A model generated the notes under the pieces. That model ran no database searches, was not told where the DNA came from, and worked only from the letters and a program-made list of their open reading frames with translations. The position numbers and the translations under genes are program-made. This document shows, in pieces, positions 1-7,935 of a stretch of DNA of 59,820 nucleotides. Numbering within the stretch: position 1 is the stretch's first letter; each line of letters opens with the position of its first letter. Location of the stretch: assembly GCA_910585815.1 (NCBI GenBank), contig CAJUFJ010000018.1, forward strand, positions 1-59,820, in the 5' to 3' direction. This DNA is from an uncultured Oscillospiraceae bacterium. Lineage in GTDB: Bacteria > Bacillota > Clostridia > Oscillospirales > Oscillospiraceae.

Positions 1-359
1 CGGCGGAACAGGGCGTCCACCCGGGCGGTGAGCTCCGCCGGGGAGAAGGGCTTGGTCACATAGTCGTCCGCCCCGGTCATCAGGCCGGTGACCTTATCCA
101 TCTCCTGGGTGCGGGCGGTGAGCATGATAATGCCGATTTTGTTGTCCATGGCCCGCAGGCGGCGGCAGACCTCAAAGCCGTCGATGCCGGGCAGCATGAT
201 ATCCAGCAGCGCCACCTTGATATCCGGGTTGTCCCGGACGGCCTCCAGGGCCTCCTCCCCGGTGCCCGCCTCCACGGTCTGATAGCCCGCCCGCTTCAGG
301 TTGATAACCACAAAGCTACGGATATTTTCCTCGTCCTCCAGGACCAGTACCTTGCGCAT
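1..359 (-). CDS. Response regulator, receiver domain (3' end outside window)
   Basis: The visible part is the N-terminal CheY-like receiver domain of a two-component response regulator. It begins MRKVLVLEDEENIR and shows the acidic pair EDE near residue 9, the phospho-acceptor aspartate in ALLDIMLPG, the LTAR threonine and the KPFSP lysine. An RBS-like GGAGGAAC lies just upstream of the ATG. The DNA-binding domain should lie beyond position 1, so the subfamily is unproven, although OmpR-type is usual for this receiver. It follows the lipoprotein gene and a palindromic repeat on the same strand, so it may belong to the same signalling cluster or start a new operon running off the window. Confidence 0.88.
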   Translation of the reverse strand, partial: MRKVLVLEDEENIRSFVVINLKRAGYQTVEAGTGEEALEAVRDNPDIKVALLDIMLPGIDGFEVCRRLRAMDNKIGIIMLTARTQEMDKVTGLMTGADDYVTKPFSPAELTARVDALFR

Positions 360-380
360 ATTGTTCCTCCTTCCTCTCCA

Positions 381-494
381 AAGGCTCCCTCTTTGAGGGA
401 GCTGTCAGCCCATAGGGCTGACTGAGGGAGTTTCTTTTAACGGACTCCCTCCGTCACAGCCTTCGGCTGTGCCACCTCCCTCTAAGAGGGAGGC
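381..494. repeat. Palindromic repeat element, GAGGGAG type (copy 1)
   Basis: An element of about 114 bp. Each end is itself a small hairpin (GGCTCCCTC/GAGGGAGC and CCTCCCTC/GAGGGAGG). Inner hairpins (TCAGCC/GGCTGA and CACAGCC/GGCTGTG) surround a short centre. Close relatives occur at 35888-36001 and 43260-43376. It fills the gap between the lipoprotein gene and the partial response regulator. Confidence 0.85.
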
Positions 495-497
495 GGC

Positions 498-1946
498 TTA
501 TTCGTTATACCAGCTTCTCCGTATGGTGTCGAACCGCTCCAGCAGGTCCATCTCGTCCAGGCCGCAGTTCCAGCCGTCCTCGTGGAAGCGGGCGGCATAG
601 GTGATGTTCTCCTCCTCCCGGAGGATGGTCCAGCCCTCCTCCTCCAGGTCGGCGGTGCGGCTGCTGGCCATGCGGTAGACAGACAGGAAGGGCACCGGCT
701 CCCGCTCCTCCCCCAGCCAGTGGGAGAAGACCACTTCCCGCCGGCCCGTCACCTGGTCGTTGCGGGAAATGGTAATCTGGTCCCGCCAGCTCTCCGGGAT
801 GGTCAGGTACCAGCCGTCGCTCACATTGTGGTAGGTGGTAAGCACGTGGTTGCGCTTGCCCCGCTGGTCGTACTGGGCCCAGTCGATAAGCCAGAAGTTG
901 CTGGAGGCGCTCTCCCCGTAGCTGGGCAGCTGGAAGGGGGAGGGCAGCTCGGCCACCCCGTCCTGATTGATGTCGGTGGGGTTGATCTCGGTATAGCCCA
1001 GAATCAGCTCCCGGCTGACTCCCTCGGGCCCCATGGAGACATTGGTGAGCTGGCCGCTGAGCCAGGACACCACGTCAATCACCTTGCCCCCCTCGGCCAG
1101 GGTGCTGGTGACATAGAGGGCGGGCTGGTTGTAGCCTCCGGCCAGGTAGTTGGTGCGGATGCGGTTGATGCCGCTTACGCCGGCGGACAGCTCGGTAACC
1201 CCCAGCGAGGCGACGGCCCCGTCCTCCCAGCCGTAGACCTCCACCTGGCTGCTGGCCCCGCCGGCGTCCATCCGGGTAACAAGCACCTCGATGCGGCTGT
1301 CCTGGTCCATGTCCAGCAGGCGGCAGCCGCTGGAGCCGTCGCTGGCCACGCTGCACCGGGTGAGGAGCCGCTCGCTGCCCATCAGGTCGGTCCGGGACAT
1401 GGCCCGGACGGCGGCCAGGGCCTCCTCCTCGTCCATGTCCCCCCCGGGCAGCTCCACCTCGTCCAGGGTGTACACCCCCAGCTGGTAGGCCCCGGAGCTG
1501 ATCTGCCAGTTGACCGCCAGCTCCTTCCGGCCCTCGCCGTTGATCTGGGCGTAGGCGATGGCGTAGACGGCGCTGCCCTCGCCCTCCACCACGCCGGTGG
1601 GGACATATTCCTCCCCGATCTGGGTAAAGATGTAGATTTTAATGGGCTTTTCAATGCCGGGCACCCGGAAAAAGGTGACCGCGCTCTCCCGCAGGCCGTC
1701 CCCGTCCAGGTCCTGAAGCTGGATGCTGGCGGTGTTGTCCCCCGCCATAATAGTGACATCCTCCACCCGGGTGCCAAACTCGGCCTCCAGGCCGGTGCGC
1801 GCTGCCCGGATGGCGGCGTTGAGCTGCTCATAGCCCGGCGATTTCTCAGGCTGGCGGTACAGGTCGTCCGGGGAGCGGAACAGGCAGCCGCTCAGCGTAA
1901 GAAGCACAGCCAGCGTCAGGGCCAGGGCCGTCCTCTTTTTCCCCAC
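498..1946 (-). CDS. Lipoprotein of unknown function linked to a two-component system
   Basis: The product is about 482 residues. It starts at a GTG preceded by AAAGGGGGG at 8 nt, and opens with a lipoprotein signal: KKR, a hydrophobic stretch, then the lipobox LSGC. The open frame continues far upstream, but that part crosses a terminator and the kinase gene in another frame, so I reject the longer version. The mature part has several D-x-D-x-D-G-like loops (DLDGDGLRE, DMDQDS, DINQDGVAE) reminiscent of FG-GAP/VCBS calcium-binding repeats; this is a visual resemblance only. It lies about 150 nt downstream of a sensor kinase on the same strand, behind a terminator. Expected location is the outer face of the membrane; the role is unknown. 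Confidence 0.8.
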   Translation of the reverse strand: MGKKRTALALTLAVLLTLSGCLFRSPDDLYRQPEKSPGYEQLNAAIRAARTGLEAEFGTRVEDVTIMAGDNTASIQLQDLDGDGLRESAVTFFRVPGIEKPIKIYIFTQIGEEYVPTGVVEGEGSAVYAIAYAQINGEGRKELAVNWQISSGAYQLGVYTLDEVELPGGDMDEEEALAAVRAMSRTDLMGSERLLTRCSVASDGSSGCRLLDMDQDSRIEVLVTRMDAGGASSQVEVYGWEDGAVASLGVTELSAGVSGINRIRTNYLAGGYNQPALYVTSTLAEGGKVIDVVSWLSGQLTNVSMGPEGVSRELILGYTEINPTDINQDGVAELPSPFQLPSYGESASSNFWLIDWAQYDQRGKRNHVLTTYHNVSDGWYLTIPESWRDQITISRNDQVTGRREVVFSHWLGEEREPVPFLSVYRMASSRTADLEEEGWTILREEENITYAARFHEDGWNCGLDEMDLLERFDTIRRSWYNE

Positions 1947-2052
1947 GGCGTCCACCCCCCTTTCACACAAATTCACCACATAGTGGCGGTATTTATCATC
2001 ATACCACAATTCCCGAAAAAATCCATAGCTTTTTGTAATTTTTATCCCACGG

Positions 2053-2085
2053 AAAAAACCGCCCATCCCGGAAGGGGATGGGCGG
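2053..2085 (-). terminator. Terminator after the sensor kinase gene
   Basis: On the minus strand an 11-bp GC-rich stem (CCGCCCATCCC with its partner) is followed at once by six T residues. It sits just after the kinase stop codon and before the lipoprotein start. Confidence 0.85.
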
Positions 2086-2098
2086 TCTGCCGCCGTGT

Positions 2099-4165
2099 TT
2101 AATTGGCCTGGGGCAGGGTGACGATGGCCTTGAACAGGTCGCCGTCCACGGCCAGGTCGAAGGTTCCCCCCTGGAGCTCGGTGAGGGACCGGGCGATGGA
2201 CAGCCCCAGCCCGGAGCCCTCGGTGGACCGGGACTCCTCCCCCCGGACAAACCGCTCCATCAGCCGCTCGGCCGGGACGTTCAGGGGGTCCCGGGAGATA
2301 TTTTTCACCGACAGGGCCACCTGTCCCTTCCCCCGCTCCAGGTCCAGATAGATGCGGGTGCCCTCCATGGCGTATTTGGCGCAGTTGGACAGCAGGTTGT
2401 CGATGACCCGCCACAGGTGCCGCCCGTCGGCATACACCCAAGTCTCCCCCTCAGGGAGGGTGCTCACCAGGGTGAGCTTCCTGTCGCTCAGCTTCTCCTC
2501 CCACTCCGCCGTCGCCTGGTCGATGAGCTGGGACATACCGATCTTCTCCCGGGTCACCGACAGCACCCCTGTGGAGGCCTTGGAGGCCTCCACCAGGTCC
2601 TCGGTGAGCTTCTTCAGCCGCTGGGACTTCCGGTCCAGCACCTCGATATAGTCGATGGCCTTGGGGTCGGTCTGCTGGGTGGATTTCAGCAGGTTGACAT
2701 AGTTGATGATGGAAGTGAGGGGCGTTTTCAGGTCGTGGGAGACGTTGGTAATCAGCTCCGCCTTGAACCGCTCGCTTTTCATCTTCTCATCCACCGCCCC
2801 GGCCAGCCCCACCGAGATGTTGTTCAGGTCCTCCGCCTGAAGGCGCAGGTCGTAGGGCATGCGGGTGGTGTCGATCTGATACTCCAGGTCGCCCCCGGCA
2901 ATGGTCTTGGTGCCCTGGCGCAGGCGGTGGTAGCCATAGGCCCACCAGGCCAGAAAGAGCAGCACCGCAGTCTGTATACAGAGATAGAACAGCGTGACCC
3001 CTCCGTCATAATACCCCACCACCAGAAGGAAGAAGCTGACGGCGGCATAGCCCAAAAAGCCCAGCACAATCTTCCAGGTAAAGGGCAGGAAGCGAACAAA
3101 GTCATGGATGGTCCCTGCCATCCATGCGGCCACCCTGCACAGCAGGGTGGTCTTCCTCAGGCACCGGGCCTTCACCCGGACGGCCAGGGTGCGCAGCAGC
3201 AGGGCGGCGCACCCCACCCCGGCGGCAAACAGTGCCCCCGCCCCGATGACACCCAGGTTATAGAAGGAGGTATAGCTCTCGCTCTGCGCGGCGTAGACGC
3301 TGGTGGAGCTCCAGTAGAGCTGTTCCACCAGCCCGACCGTGCAGAAGACCAGAAAGACAATGGCGGCAATCATGACAACCGCGTACACGTCGAAGAAAAT
3401 ACGGTCCTGCCAGGTGAGGACGATTTCCTCCGCACCGGATTTATGCCCGGCGGTCCAGAGAATCCAAATGAGTGCCAGCAGGGTGAGCGCCCCCAGATTC
3501 AAAAAGCCGGTGAGGTACTGGTCAAAGGAGGCCCGGTCCATGTCCCACAGTCTCCAGATCTGGCTGAACTCGTCCTGGATGGAATCGTCAACCTTCTCAG
3601 GCACGCCGTACTCCAGCACCAGCTTCATCGACGGGGCGGTTTCCCCCTCGGGGTTGGCGTCTGAGGGGGATAGACCCAGGTCGCCCGTTTCCGGGTCATA
3701 GTTGACGCTCCCGTCCCAGAGCTCAAAGGAGAAGTAGTGCGTCTCCTTCACCGTCCGGCTGATTGCCTCGTCGTCCTTGAGGTTGGTACCCAGCAGGGTC
3801 TGCCCGTCGTCCGTGAGTACCCGGAAGCGGAACCAGGTATTTTGCCGGGAAAAACGCTCCTCCACCCGGGTCCGCTCCTCCCGCAGGGCCTCCGCGTCGG
3901 CGTAGGCCAGGGGGTTGGTGGTCCCCTCGGCAATCTGCTTCTCCAGCTCCTCCAGTGTCTGGGACAGCTCGATCCCCTCCACCAGGTCCCGGCGGCGCTC
4001 ATTCACAGCGTTGTAATAGCGGGAGGAGCTCTGCCAGTTGTCGTCAACCACCGAGCCGAAGCTGAGCACCGCCCGCACCCCGAACACCCCCGCCCCGAAG
4101 GCGGCGGCCAGCAGGACGATCCAGGCACACACCTTGGCGGCGGTGCTGCATTGCAGCTTTTTCAC
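2099..4165 (-). CDS. Sensor histidine kinase with large membrane region
   Basis: 688-residue membrane kinase that should autophosphorylate and pass phosphate to the regulator encoded immediately upstream. A transmembrane segment at about residues 11-33 is followed by an extracytoplasmic region to about 220 and then several more membrane segments up to about 390. The HisKA motif NVSHDLKTPLTS carries the phospho-acceptor His near residue 475. The HATPase domain shows the N-box NLLSNCAKYA and the G-box GSGLGLSIA. The start is GTG with AGGGGG upstream, 2 nt after the regulator's stop codon, which implies translational coupling. The signal sensed cannot be read from sequence. Confidence 0.92.
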   Translation of the reverse strand: MKKLQCSTAAKVCAWIVLLAAAFGAGVFGVRAVLSFGSVVDDNWQSSSRYYNAVNERRRDLVEGIELSQTLEELEKQIAEGTTNPLAYADAEALREERTRVEERFSRQNTWFRFRVLTDDGQTLLGTNLKDDEAISRTVKETHYFSFELWDGSVNYDPETGDLGLSPSDANPEGETAPSMKLVLEYGVPEKVDDSIQDEFSQIWRLWDMDRASFDQYLTGFLNLGALTLLALIWILWTAGHKSGAEEIVLTWQDRIFFDVYAVVMIAAIVFLVFCTVGLVEQLYWSSTSVYAAQSESYTSFYNLGVIGAGALFAAGVGCAALLLRTLAVRVKARCLRKTTLLCRVAAWMAGTIHDFVRFLPFTWKIVLGFLGYAAVSFFLLVVGYYDGGVTLFYLCIQTAVLLFLAWWAYGYHRLRQGTKTIAGGDLEYQIDTTRMPYDLRLQAEDLNNISVGLAGAVDEKMKSERFKAELITNVSHDLKTPLTSIINYVNLLKSTQQTDPKAIDYIEVLDRKSQRLKKLTEDLVEASKASTGVLSVTREKIGMSQLIDQATAEWEEKLSDRKLTLVSTLPEGETWVYADGRHLWRVIDNLLSNCAKYAMEGTRIYLDLERGKGQVALSVKNISRDPLNVPAERLMERFVRGEESRSTEGSGLGLSIARSLTELQGGTFDLAVDGDLFKAIVTLPQAN

Positions 4166-4167
4166 GG

Positions 4168-4860
4168 CTAAGCCCCCTTCTCAATCTTATACCCCAGCCC
4201 CCATACCACTTTTAAATACCGGGGCTCGGCGGGGTTGATCTCGATTTTCTCCCGCAGGTGGCGGATGTGGACGGCCACCGTATTCTCCGAGCCGTAGGCC
4301 GGGTCGTTCCACACCTGCTCATAGATCTGGGTGGAGGAGAACACCTGCCCCGGGTGGGACAGCAGCAGCCTGAGGATGTTGTACTCAATGGGGGTGAGGT
4401 TGATGGGCTCCCCGTCCACCGTGACCACCTTGGCCCCGTCGTCCATGGCGATGGGCCCGGCGGTAATCAGGCCGGGGCCCTTCTCCGCGCCCCCCAGGGC
4501 GGTGTACCGCCGCAGCTGAGATTTCACCCGGGCGATCACCTCCAGGGGGTTGAAGGGCTTGGTGATATAGTCGTCCGCCCCGATGTTCAGGCCCAGAATC
4601 TTGTCGGTGTCCTCGCTCTTGGCGGTGAGCAGGATAATGGGTACGTTGCTCCCCTCCCGCAGCCTGGCGGTGGCCCGAATGCCGTCCAGCTCGGGCATCA
4701 TGATATCCATAAGAATCAGGTGGACCTCGTGGGTCTCCGCCGCCCGGATGGCCTCCCGGCCGTCGTAGGCCTTCACCGTCTGGTAGCCCTCACTGGTGAG
4801 GTAGATATCCAGCGCGGATACAATGTCTCTGTCGTCGTCACAAATCAGGATGGTGTACAT
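4168..4860 (-). CDS. OmpR-family response regulator
   Basis: Starting at the ATG of MYTILICDDDRD gives 230 residues, the usual OmpR-family length; an earlier in-frame start lacks a better RBS. The receiver domain has acidic DDD at 8-10, the phospho-acceptor in LILMDIMMPE, LLTAKS and ITKPFNP. The C-terminal winged helix contains LTPIEYNILRLL and VAVHIRHLREKIE. It is the first gene of a regulator-kinase operon, 2 nt from the kinase. It most likely controls a cell-envelope function, perhaps including the downstream lipoprotein gene, but no target site was identified. Confidence 0.93.
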   Translation of the reverse strand: MYTILICDDDRDIVSALDIYLTSEGYQTVKAYDGREAIRAAETHEVHLILMDIMMPELDGIRATARLREGSNVPIILLTAKSEDTDKILGLNIGADDYITKPFNPLEVIARVKSQLRRYTALGGAEKGPGLITAGPIAMDDGAKVVTVDGEPINLTPIEYNILRLLLSHPGQVFSSTQIYEQVWNDPAYGSENTVAVHIRHLREKIEINPAEPRYLKVVWGLGYKIEKGA

Positions 4861-4894
4861 CTCGCCGCCCCTCTCCCTGTTTATTTCCAAACCT

Positions 4895-4922
4895 AGCATA
4901 GCACAGACAGTTTAAATCGCAA
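4895..4922 (-). promoter_or_regulatory. Candidate promoter of the regulator-kinase operon
   Basis: On the minus strand TTGCGA and TATGCT are separated by 16 nt, about 35 nt upstream of the regulator start. A sigma-A-like match with a weak -35. Confidence 0.5.
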
Positions 4923-4969
4923 GTGGGAAAATATTAAGAAGCCCTTAATTTTTTCAGCCCCGGGCCCTA

Positions 4970-5890
4970 TCATAACATCTCATCCCGGCCGCCGGCAAGC
5001 AGCGACTGGATTTCCGGCCGCCGGGCCAGCTCCCGGTCCAGACAGGCCAGAAAGGCCCGGGTGAGGGCCTCCTTCCGCCGGGGGCCCAGCAGGTAGTAGA
5101 TAATCTCGTCAGCGGGGCCGTTTTCCAGCCGCCGGACGGTCAGCCCCAGCTTTCGGGAGAGGGGGACGGCCACCAGGGCGGGGGCAATGGCCCAGCTGTC
5201 CTGCCAGCGGTCCTGCCAGGAAAAAAACTCCTCCAGCAGGGACATCTGGTCCAGCACCGCCCGGGGCGCCGCCGCCGCGCTGAACCAGAAGGAGTGCCAC
5301 AGGTCGTACTCGGGATTCCAGGGCAGGCGCAGCTCGGCGGCCGGGTCCAGCCGGGAGGGGGGGACCGGCTCCGTCCAGTCCGGCCCGGGCCCGGTGAGCA
5401 GCACCATCCTGGAGCGCAGGGCCGGAACGGTCTCCACCTGGGGGTGGTACATGTGGTCGGAGATAAGGGCGATGTCGGCCAGTCCCTGGGCCACGTAGTC
5501 GTAGGCCTCCCGGGAGTGGTAGTGGTGAAAGGTGAGGGTCCGCCCGGGGGAGAGGAACTCCCGGAACACCGGGGGGAGCAGGTAGGTGGACAGGCTGCCC
5601 ACCGAGGCCACCCGCAGGGTCTGGGCGGGGTCCCGGCCGGCCACCTCCCGGGCCTCCTGCCACAGCAGCCGCCACTTTTCCGCCACGCGGACAAAATCCC
5701 GGCCCCGGTCGGTAAGCTCCACCTGCCGCCGGCCCCGGCCCCGGACCACCAGGGCGCAGCCCAGGGTCTCCTCCAGGGCGCGCAGGTGCCGGCTCACCGC
5801 CGGCTGGGTGATATACAGCGCCTGCGCTGCCGCCGACACACTGCCCAGCCGGGCCACCGCCAGAAAGACCTCAATCCCCTGCTGTGTCAT
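4970..5890 (-). CDS. LysR-family transcriptional regulator
   Basis: 306 residues. The N-terminal winged helix (about 1-60) has the classic pattern: AVARLGSVSAAAQALYITQPAVSRHLRALE, here quoted only as AAAQALYITQPAVSRHL. Residues from about 90 form the periplasmic-binding-protein-like effector domain. It stands alone on the minus strand, divergent from a MITE-like element and a VOC-protein gene, so its target may be outside the window or the gene itself. Effector unknown. Confidence 0.9.
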   Translation of the reverse strand: MTQQGIEVFLAVARLGSVSAAAQALYITQPAVSRHLRALEETLGCALVVRGRGRRQVELTDRGRDFVRVAEKWRLLWQEAREVAGRDPAQTLRVASVGSLSTYLLPPVFREFLSPGRTLTFHHYHSREAYDYVAQGLADIALISDHMYHPQVETVPALRSRMVLLTGPGPDWTEPVPPSRLDPAAELRLPWNPEYDLWHSFWFSAAAAPRAVLDQMSLLEEFFSWQDRWQDSWAIAPALVAVPLSRKLGLTVRRLENGPADEIIYYLLGPRRKEALTRAFLACLDRELARRPEIQSLLAGGRDEML

Positions 5891-5923
5891 GAGAACACCC
5901 CCGAAATATTACAGAATGATTAT

Positions 5924-5952
5924 ATTATACCGAAAAAATCCCCGGAGAGCAA
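5924..5952 (-). promoter_or_regulatory. Promoter of the LysR gene
   Basis: On the minus strand TTGCTC, a 17-nt spacer and TATAAT lie about 35 nt upstream of the ATG. The -10 region overlaps a second TATAAT-like hexamer. Confidence 0.6.
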
Positions 5953-5970
5953 GGGATATCTTCGCCCGGA

Positions 5971-6176
5971 GCACGCCCGTCTCATACATTCAGCAAGCCT
6001 CCAAAATACCGGCCGGCACATCATGTAGGGCAGGGGTTCTACCCCTGCCTATCCCCGCAAGGGGATAAAACGGAATTGAAATAAGGCAGGGGCGGGCAAA
6101 GACAGAAACGAAATAAGGCAAGGGCAGAGCCCTTGCCCTACATGCGCCAGCTCTCCTAAATTTACAAGACAAGCGC
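5971..6176. mobile_element. MITE-like element, copy A
   Basis: About 205 bp with imperfect terminal inverted repeats (GCCCGTCTCATACATT at the left, TAAATTTACAAGACAAGCGC at the right). The body is built of TGTAGGGCA...TGCCCTACA palindromes. The same ends and body recur, inverted, at 28828-28998. No coding capacity. Its size, inverted-repeat ends and copy number suggest a non-autonomous transposable element, although no target-site duplication was confirmed. Confidence 0.65.
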
Positions 6177-6181
6177 GGCCC

Positions 6182-6211
6182 TTGACGCTCCCCGGTCCTC
6201 CATCTTATAAT
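6182..6211 (+). promoter_or_regulatory. Promoter of the VOC-protein gene
   Basis: TTGACG, an 18-nt spacer and TATAAT, located immediately after the MITE-like element and about 50 nt before the start codon. Confidence 0.65.
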
Positions 6212-6260
6212 AGAGCCAGCAGCCGCCGGAGGGCGGCCAAATTCGGGAGGAGGAACCACT

Positions 6261-6650
6261 ATGAACGAAATCGGGAAACGGGTTACCGGTCTTCAGCACA
6301 TCGGCCTGCCCACCAACGACATGGAGGCCACCCTGGCCTTCTACCAGTCGCTGGGCTTTACCCTGGCCCACCAGGCCGACAACGACGGCGAGCGGGTCTG
6401 CTTTTTGCAGCTGGCCGGGGTGTGCATCGAGGCCTATGAGAACGGCCGGGCTGTGGGCCGGGCGGGGGCCATCGACCACATCGCCCTGGACGTGGACGAC
6501 ATCGAGGCCGCCTGGGAGGCGGTCCGCGCCGCCGGCTATCCCACCCGGGAGGAGGCCATTCGCACCCTTCCCTTCTGGGAGCGGGGGGTGCGCTTCTTCA
6601 ACATCCAGGGCCCCAACGGGGAGACGGTGGAGTTTGGACAAATTTTATAG
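6261..6650 (+). CDS. VOC-superfamily (glyoxalase/bleomycin-resistance-like) protein
   Basis: 129 residues in a single vicinal-oxygen-chelate fold. The first beta-alpha-beta-beta-beta module starts at LQHIGLPTNDMEATLAFYQSLGF, of which LQHIGLPTND carries the first metal-ligand His. The second module begins at IDHIALDVDD and ends GPNGETVEF with the typical metal-ligand Glu. A strong RBS (GGGAGGAGGAACC) precedes the ATG. It could be a lactoylglutathione-lyase-like isomerase or a binding protein; the substrate cannot be assigned. It appears monocistronic. Confidence 0.88.
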   Translation: MNEIGKRVTGLQHIGLPTNDMEATLAFYQSLGFTLAHQADNDGERVCFLQLAGVCIEAYENGRAVGRAGAIDHIALDVDDIEAAWEAVRAAGYPTREEAIRTLPFWERGVRFFNIQGPNGETVEFGQIL

Positions 6651-6693
6651 CGAAAATTTGGCGCGGCCCCCTCTGGAAAAATCAGGATTCGGC

Positions 6694-6722
6694 TTGCGGC
6701 CGGGCGCTCCCTGTGCTACAAT
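6694..6722 (+). promoter_or_regulatory. Promoter of the 172-residue unknown gene
   Basis: TTGCGG, 17 nt, TACAAT. The start codon lies 52 nt downstream and has AGGAGG upstream of it. Confidence 0.6.
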
Positions 6723-6774
6723 GACCCTATGGAGTGAAAAAAGTCGAACCCAACAAAAGAGGAGGTAAGGCGCG

Positions 6775-7293
6775 ATGGCGGATCAAAAGACCGCGCCCGG
6801 GCTGGAGAGCCGGCTGGCCCCGGAGCTGATGGCAGAGGTGTGCAGGGCTCTGAACTTCGACCCAGCCCAGTTTGCAAGGCGGCACGGGGAGGAGTTTACC
6901 CGCCAGTACCTGCGGCTGGATGGAATGCTCAGCTATGTGGGGGACGAGATCGTCTCCTATCTGTCCAAACGGATTAACGAGTGCCTGTCCAAGGCGGAGT
7001 ATGCCCTGCTGTCCTATGTGGAGTACGCCGGGCGCAGCCCCAGGACGGAGGACTCCGACTGCTTCGGCCAGGCGGTGGCCAAATACCTGACGGCGCGGCG
7101 GAAGGCGGGGAGCGACTGGGTCTATGCCTTCGAGGGGGAGAGCGCCAAGGCCCGGTGTTTGGAGCTCTATCCCCAGATGTATGCCGTGGCCCAGGCCATG
7201 TACACCTTCGCCCGGGAGACCGGGGAATTTAAGGACGTGGCCCGGACCGACGGCCCGGACGCCTGGCCCAATCCGAAAAAAATCAGGCTGTGA
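6775..7293 (+). CDS. Uncharacterised 172-residue protein
   Basis: I do not recognise the family. The protein is soluble, mostly helical in appearance, without signal peptide or membrane segment. Its N-terminal half contains RRHGEEFTRQYLRLDGML and SYLSKRINECLSKAEYALL. It has its own promoter, a good RBS and its own terminator, and sits 150 nt upstream of the hydrogenase operon on the same strand. That position does not prove a link with hydrogen metabolism. Confidence 0.8.
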   Translation: MADQKTAPGLESRLAPELMAEVCRALNFDPAQFARRHGEEFTRQYLRLDGMLSYVGDEIVSYLSKRINECLSKAEYALLSYVEYAGRSPRTEDSDCFGQAVAKYLTARRKAGSDWVYAFEGESAKARCLELYPQMYAVAQAMYTFARETGEFKDVARTDGPDAWPNPKKIRL

Positions 7294-7299
7294 CACACG

Positions 7300-7330
7300 C
7301 GGCGCGGGGACGGTCCCGCGCCGCCGTTTT
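7300..7330 (+). terminator. Terminator between the unknown gene and the hydrogenase operon
   Basis: A 9-bp stem CGGCGCGGG/CCCGCGCCG with a 6-nt loop, followed by CCGTTTT. Confidence 0.75.
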
Positions 7331-7363
7331 GTCAAAAAATGAAATTTTTCCTGCAAAATCACC

Positions 7364-7392
7364 TTGTAAATTGGTGGCTTCCGTGGTAGAAT
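7364..7392 (+). promoter_or_regulatory. Promoter of the hydrogenase operon
   Basis: TTGTAA, 17-nt spacer, TAGAAT, about 55 nt before the first gene. No clear operator dyad was seen nearby. Confidence 0.6.
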
Positions 7393-7446
7393 TGCAGGGA
7401 GCAATTTTTTATCCGCAACAATGAAAGAGAGAGGAGAACGCAAGCC

Positions 7447-7935
7447 ATGTCCAATGGAATTTCCATGGAGCGGGTGGAGGAGATTATCGACGGCTACGGC
7501 TGTCAGGTCCACCACCTTATCGCCATCATGCAGGACATCCAGGCGGAGTATAAGTACCTCAGCCCGGCGGTGCTGGAGCGCATCGCCCAGAAGCTGGGGA
7601 TCGGAGTGGCCAAGGTATACAGCGTGGCCACCTTCTATGAGAACTTCTCCCTGGAGGCCAAGGGCAAGTACATTATCAAGGTGTGCGACGGCACCGCCTG
7701 CCACGTGCGCAAGTCCCAGCCCATCTACAACGCCATCCGGGAGTATCTGGAGCTGGAAGGCAAGCAGAAGACCTCCGCCGACGGCCTGTTTACCCTGGAG
7801 ACGGTGGCCTGCCTGGGAGCCTGCGGCCTGGCCCCGGTGGTGACGGTAAACGACCAGGTCCACTCCAAAATGAGCCCGGAGCTGGCCATCGACCTGCTGG
7901 AGAGCCTGAGAAAGGAGGACGCCGCCAATGGCTGA
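7447..7935 (+). CDS. hydC: NuoE-like subunit of trimeric [FeFe] hydrogenase
   Basis: 162-residue thioredoxin-fold [2Fe-2S] subunit, corresponding to HydC/gamma in the trimeric NAD- and ferredoxin-dependent hydrogenases. The four cluster cysteines are visible as CDGTAC near residue 80 and CLGAC near residue 121. The N-terminal helical part includes SVATFYENFS, typical of the NuoE/HoxE family. Its last bases overlap the next gene by 8 nt, so the two are translationally coupled. In this family the three subunits couple hydrogen evolution to oxidation of both NADH and reduced ferredoxin; whether this enzyme bifurcates is inferred from subunit composition. Confidence 0.92.
   Translation: MSNGISMERVEEIIDGYGCQVHHLIAIMQDIQAEYKYLSPAVLERIAQKLGIGVAKVYSVATFYENFSLEAKGKYIIKVCDGTACHVRKSQPIYNAIREYLELEGKQKTSADGLFTLETVACLGACGLAPVVTVNDQVHSKMSPELAIDLLESLRKEDAANG

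Noticed and set aside
1947..2441. N-terminal extension of the lipoprotein frame
   Set aside because: It crosses a terminator and the kinase coding region and precedes an internal lipoprotein signal with its own RBS.
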